From an uncultured Candidatus Melainabacteria bacterium (lineage in GTDB: Bacteria > Cyanobacteriota > Vampirovibrionia > Gastranaerophilales > Gastranaerophilaceae), in NCBI GenBank assembly GCA_949902595.1, contig CATLDC010000015.1, forward strand, positions 1-43,683: 43,683 bases of DNA. The letters are read 5' to 3'. Positions 41,784-43,683 of the stretch are shown piece by piece (within the stretch, counting starts at the first letter, position 1; each line of letters begins with the position of its first letter). Under the pieces are notes generated by a model. The model did no database searches, was not told the DNA's origin, and worked only from the letters and a program-made list of their open reading frames with translations. The position numbers and the translations under genes are program-made.

Positions 41784-42512
41784 ATGGTAAAGATGAAAAA
41801 AGGGTTCTCACTCGCAGAAGTCCTCATTACAATGGGCGTTTTGGGTGTTGTTGCAGCGCTTACAATGCCGGCTCTTATGACAGATGTTAATAGAAACACA
41901 TGGGCTCAAGGGCTTAAGACAAACATGAGCGTTATAAACAACGGGTTTGCCCAGATGCTTGCTGTAGAAAATGCAGACACCCTGGATGAGACAACTCTCT
42001 GGGTTGACCATGTTTCAAGCGATGTTGCGGCTGCTAATCAGGATGTGAAGAGCGAGCTTGGAAAATATTTCAAAATCGACAAAATGATAACAGGTGTGCC
42101 TGCTGACAGACCGGTCGTAACACTTCAGGCTGCGGCATCAAATGCAATGGATTCAACAGTAAGATTCTATCTTCCAAACTCTGCAACCATGAACATGGTT
42201 CTTTACGCTCCGACAGTGAATGCCAGCTGCAAAACCATCATGGACAACGGCGGAAACCTCTGTGAAAAGTATGCAGACATTTATCTTGACGTAAACGGCG
42301 ACAAGAGACCTAACATGTTTGGGCACGACATATTCAGATTCTATCTTTCAAGAAACGGAAAAATCTACCCGTACGGCGGTGACGATGTTGCATTGTTTGA
42401 AAGCGGAGCACCTAAATGGAGCGAAGCTTGCGAAGGCAAGAGCCCGTCAGGAGATGGTCTTGCTTGCACAGGAAGGGTTGTTGCAGAAGACTTCAAGATT
42501 GATTACAAGTAA
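41784..42512 (+). CDS. Type IV prepilin / pseudopilin-like protein
   Basis: 242 residues from the ATG at 41784 (AAAGGA 6 nt upstream); an ATG at 41754 lies only 4 nt after the -10 box and cannot be the start. Leader MVKMKKG, then FSLAEVLITMGVLGVVAALT with Glu at mature position 5. One N-terminal helix and a globular domain with two pairs of Cys (about residues 146-154 and 217-229). The domain's DIFRFYLSRNGKIYPYGGDD parallels the FKFxxDxxGKVxPxDP segment of the other two prepilins. Single gene with its own promoter and terminator. Confidence 0.85.
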   Translation: MVKMKKGFSLAEVLITMGVLGVVAALTMPALMTDVNRNTWAQGLKTNMSVINNGFAQMLAVENADTLDETTLWVDHVSSDVAAANQDVKSELGKYFKIDKMITGVPADRPVVTLQAAASNAMDSTVRFYLPNSATMNMVLYAPTVNASCKTIMDNGGNLCEKYADIYLDVNGDKRPNMFGHDIFRFYLSRNGKIYPYGGDDVALFESGAPKWSEACEGKSPSGDGLACTGRVVAEDFKIDYK

Positions 42513-42520
42513 GAAGATAA

Positions 42521-42557
42521 AAAAAGAGGTAAGCCAAAAAGATTTACCTCTTTTTTT
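42521..42557. terminator. Terminator after the third prepilin
   Basis: AAAAAGAGGTAA (42521-42532) pairs with TTACCTCTTTTT (42544-42555), T-run continuing to 42557. Confidence 0.9.
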
Positions 42558-42593
42558 AATTGTAAACTTTAATTAAAATTAGCCTCTTAGATA

Positions 42594-42622
42594 TTCACAA
42601 TCCGGCGGAAAACGTGTATTAT
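42594..42622 (+). promoter_or_regulatory. Leaderless-type promoter of the acyltransferase gene
   Basis: TTCACA (42594-42599), exactly 17 bp, TATTAT (42617-42622); the ATG at 42629 begins 6 nt later. An upstream in-frame GTG at 42614 would lie inside the promoter and is rejected. Confidence 0.65.
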
Positions 42623-42628
42623 AGTTAT

Positions 42629-43447
42629 ATGATAAACTTAGAGGATTTATATTCAGAGGTTCCGCCAACGAAACTTAGGAATATTGACGAGAAGTTTCGT
42701 CCGGCGCAGACATCTCCATTCTGGTTGTGGGTAGCAGATAGATTCTTTTACGGAATGCTTGAAAACAGATTCTACGCTTTCCGCTTCAAAGGAGCCGAAA
42801 ATTTCTACAAACGTGATATGGACACCCCGATTATCATGTTTGCTCCGCACAGCAACTGGTGGGACGGGATTGTTGGCTACAATATCTGTAACAGAATATT
42901 CAAAAAAGAAATCCGCCTCATGGTAGAAGAGCTGAACCGATTCCCGCTACTTCGCCGCGGTGGCGCATATAATGTTAACAAAAAATCACCGCAGGCTTCA
43001 ATGCAGGCTCTTAAATACTCTGTGGATGCGCTCGGAGATTTGAATAACATTCTATACATATTTCCTCAGGGCATTATTAAGCCGCCAAATTTCAGGCCTA
43101 TCGAATTTCAATCGGGCTTAACCTACATCGCAGAAAAGGCTGCTAAAAAATACGGCAAGGTTGCGCTTATGCCTGTGGCAGTGAATTACCTGTTTTTGAG
43201 AGACAACCGTCCGGAAGTTCTGGTTGAAATGGGCGAAGTTATTGAACTGACAAACGAAAAAATCGACCGTAAAGAATACACGGATTACCTTGCAAAAACC
43301 TTGCAATCACTTTGTGACAAACAGTTCTATGATGTTAGTCAGGGGAATTTTAAAGGATACGACACATTGTTCCAGAGACGGCTAAAGTGGTATCGAAGAA
43401 TCGAGCAGAGGCTTAAGAAAATTGAGGTTAAGGGCTCCGGAGTATAA
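42629..43447 (+). CDS. PlsC-like lysophospholipid/glycerol acyltransferase
   Basis: 272 residues from the ATG at 42629. Acyltransferase motif I is APHSNWWDG (H-x4-D; about 76-84), motif II region near VEELNRFPLLRRGGAYNVNK, motif III IFPQGIIKPP (FPxG type; about 145-154). Motif IV is MPVAVNYLF. Transfers a fatty acyl chain to a lysophosphatidate or a similar lipid at the inner membrane; the exact acceptor is unknown. The C-terminal 70 residues are basic. Ends in a strong terminator. Confidence 0.88.
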   Translation: MINLEDLYSEVPPTKLRNIDEKFRPAQTSPFWLWVADRFFYGMLENRFYAFRFKGAENFYKRDMDTPIIMFAPHSNWWDGIVGYNICNRIFKKEIRLMVEELNRFPLLRRGGAYNVNKKSPQASMQALKYSVDALGDLNNILYIFPQGIIKPPNFRPIEFQSGLTYIAEKAAKKYGKVALMPVAVNYLFLRDNRPEVLVEMGEVIELTNEKIDRKEYTDYLAKTLQSLCDKQFYDVSQGNFKGYDTLFQRRLKWYRRIEQRLKKIEVKGSGV

Positions 43448-43456
43448 CAAGTTTTT

Positions 43457-43487
43457 GAATGACAGCGATTAGCTGTCATTCTTTTTT
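43457..43487 (+). terminator. Terminator after the acyltransferase gene
   Basis: GAATGACAGC (43457-43466), loop GATTA, GCTGTCATTC (43472-43481), then TTTTTT. Confidence 0.9.
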
Positions 43488-43504
43488 GCGTTCTTTTTTC
43501 TTCC

Positions 43505-43539
43505 GCACCGGGCGCAAGCCTCCGGCTTGCGCCCGGTGC
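43505..43539. repeat. Very GC-rich 16-bp stem-loop
   Basis: GCACCGGGCGCAAGCC, loop TCC, and the exact complement (43524-43539). GC content is far above the AT-rich surroundings and no T-run follows directly. REP-like extragenic palindrome is the likeliest reading. The following 43540-43678 holds no gene; AAACAC-CAGT-GTGTTT at 43601-43616 is a small dyad before the next gene. Confidence 0.6.
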
Positions 43540-43678
43540 GCCCGGCTTGAAAACTTCACAGTACAGGAAGTTTGATATTATGAGTATATAGTATGAGGTA
43601 AACACCAGTGTGTTTATGTTTATACCATTAAAAGAAAAACAAACGACTCAAAGTAATATAAGAAGAGAAAGGAATATT

Positions 43679-43683
43679 ATGAT
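43679..43683 (+). CDS. Start of a further gene, cut off by the window
   Basis: ATG at 43679-43681 preceded by AGAAAGGA 7 nt upstream, the same ribosome-site context as the prepilin at 41784. Only the first codon and two bases are visible, so the product cannot be named. Confidence 0.5.

Overview
The window reads as a chromosomal segment of an AT-rich, Gram-negative-type gut bacterium. The best fit is a non-photosynthetic Cyanobacteriota relative (Vampirovibrionia/Melainabacteria, probably Gastranaerophilales). This placement is an inference from several traits together: a ferredoxin-style glutamate synthase split over three genes, several single prepilin-like genes, lone flagellar genes among housekeeping genes, a Tic20-like small membrane protein next to a TPR protein, and several proteins that share a short N-terminal P-x-F-[KR]-[AG] motif. 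The standard genetic code is used. I saw no tRNA, rRNA, CRISPR array or intact insertion sequence.

Layout. 1-7.1 kb is accessory-like: an unknown truncated ORF, a uridine-kinase-like enzyme, an unknown membrane protein behind what looks like a complete serine-codon attenuator, a glycogen-synthase-like protein, and two overlapping genes for proteins built from tandem helix-turn-helix units. 7.1-12 kb holds groES-groEL and the rpiB-rsfS-TPR-Tic20-like operon. 11.9-15.9 kb holds a calpain-like cysteine protease, flhB, a FliA-like sigma factor and two small unknown genes preceded by long palindromes. 15.9-19 kb holds an ORF6N protein, lepB, a polyprenyl synthase and flagellin. 19.5-22.3 kb holds an unknown protein, a prepilin and pyruvate kinase. 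22.4-29.9 kb is one long minus-strand polysaccharide operon (GT2, glf, acyltransferase, GT2, epimerase, ugd, gmhA) ending in an M48-like protein that has lost a zinc-ligand His. 30-34.4 kb holds a secreted protein, a Na/Pi transporter, a 54-codon gene, an unknown gene and prmC. 34.4-42.5 kb holds a large mosaic prepilin, the glutamate synthase operon, a small unknown gene, comM and a third prepilin. The right end has a PlsC-like acyltransferase, a terminator, a very GC-rich hairpin and the first codon of another gene.

How it fits together. The polysaccharide operon supplies UDP-glucuronate, UDP-galactofuranose and heptose phosphate to two GT2 transferases and a hexapeptide acyltransferase for a surface glycan. 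FlhB, the sigma factor and flagellin are parts of a flagellum whose other genes lie elsewhere. The prepilins together with comM hint at type IV pili and DNA uptake.

Strongest candidates for something undescribed: (a) a hexa-serine leader peptide with a promoter, a mutually exclusive antiterminator/terminator pair and an FRG-tagged membrane protein downstream; (b) the short FKA/FRA/FRG N-terminal tag on four otherwise unrelated proteins (a membrane protein, two poly-HTH proteins, a calpain-like protease); (c) near-identical 30-bp palindromes paired about 170-180 bp apart upstream of two unlinked genes; (d) a shared 70-bp promoter module in front of two unrelated small genes; (e) several genes with a sigma-70-type -10 box only 6-8 nt before the ATG, which predicts leaderless mRNAs.
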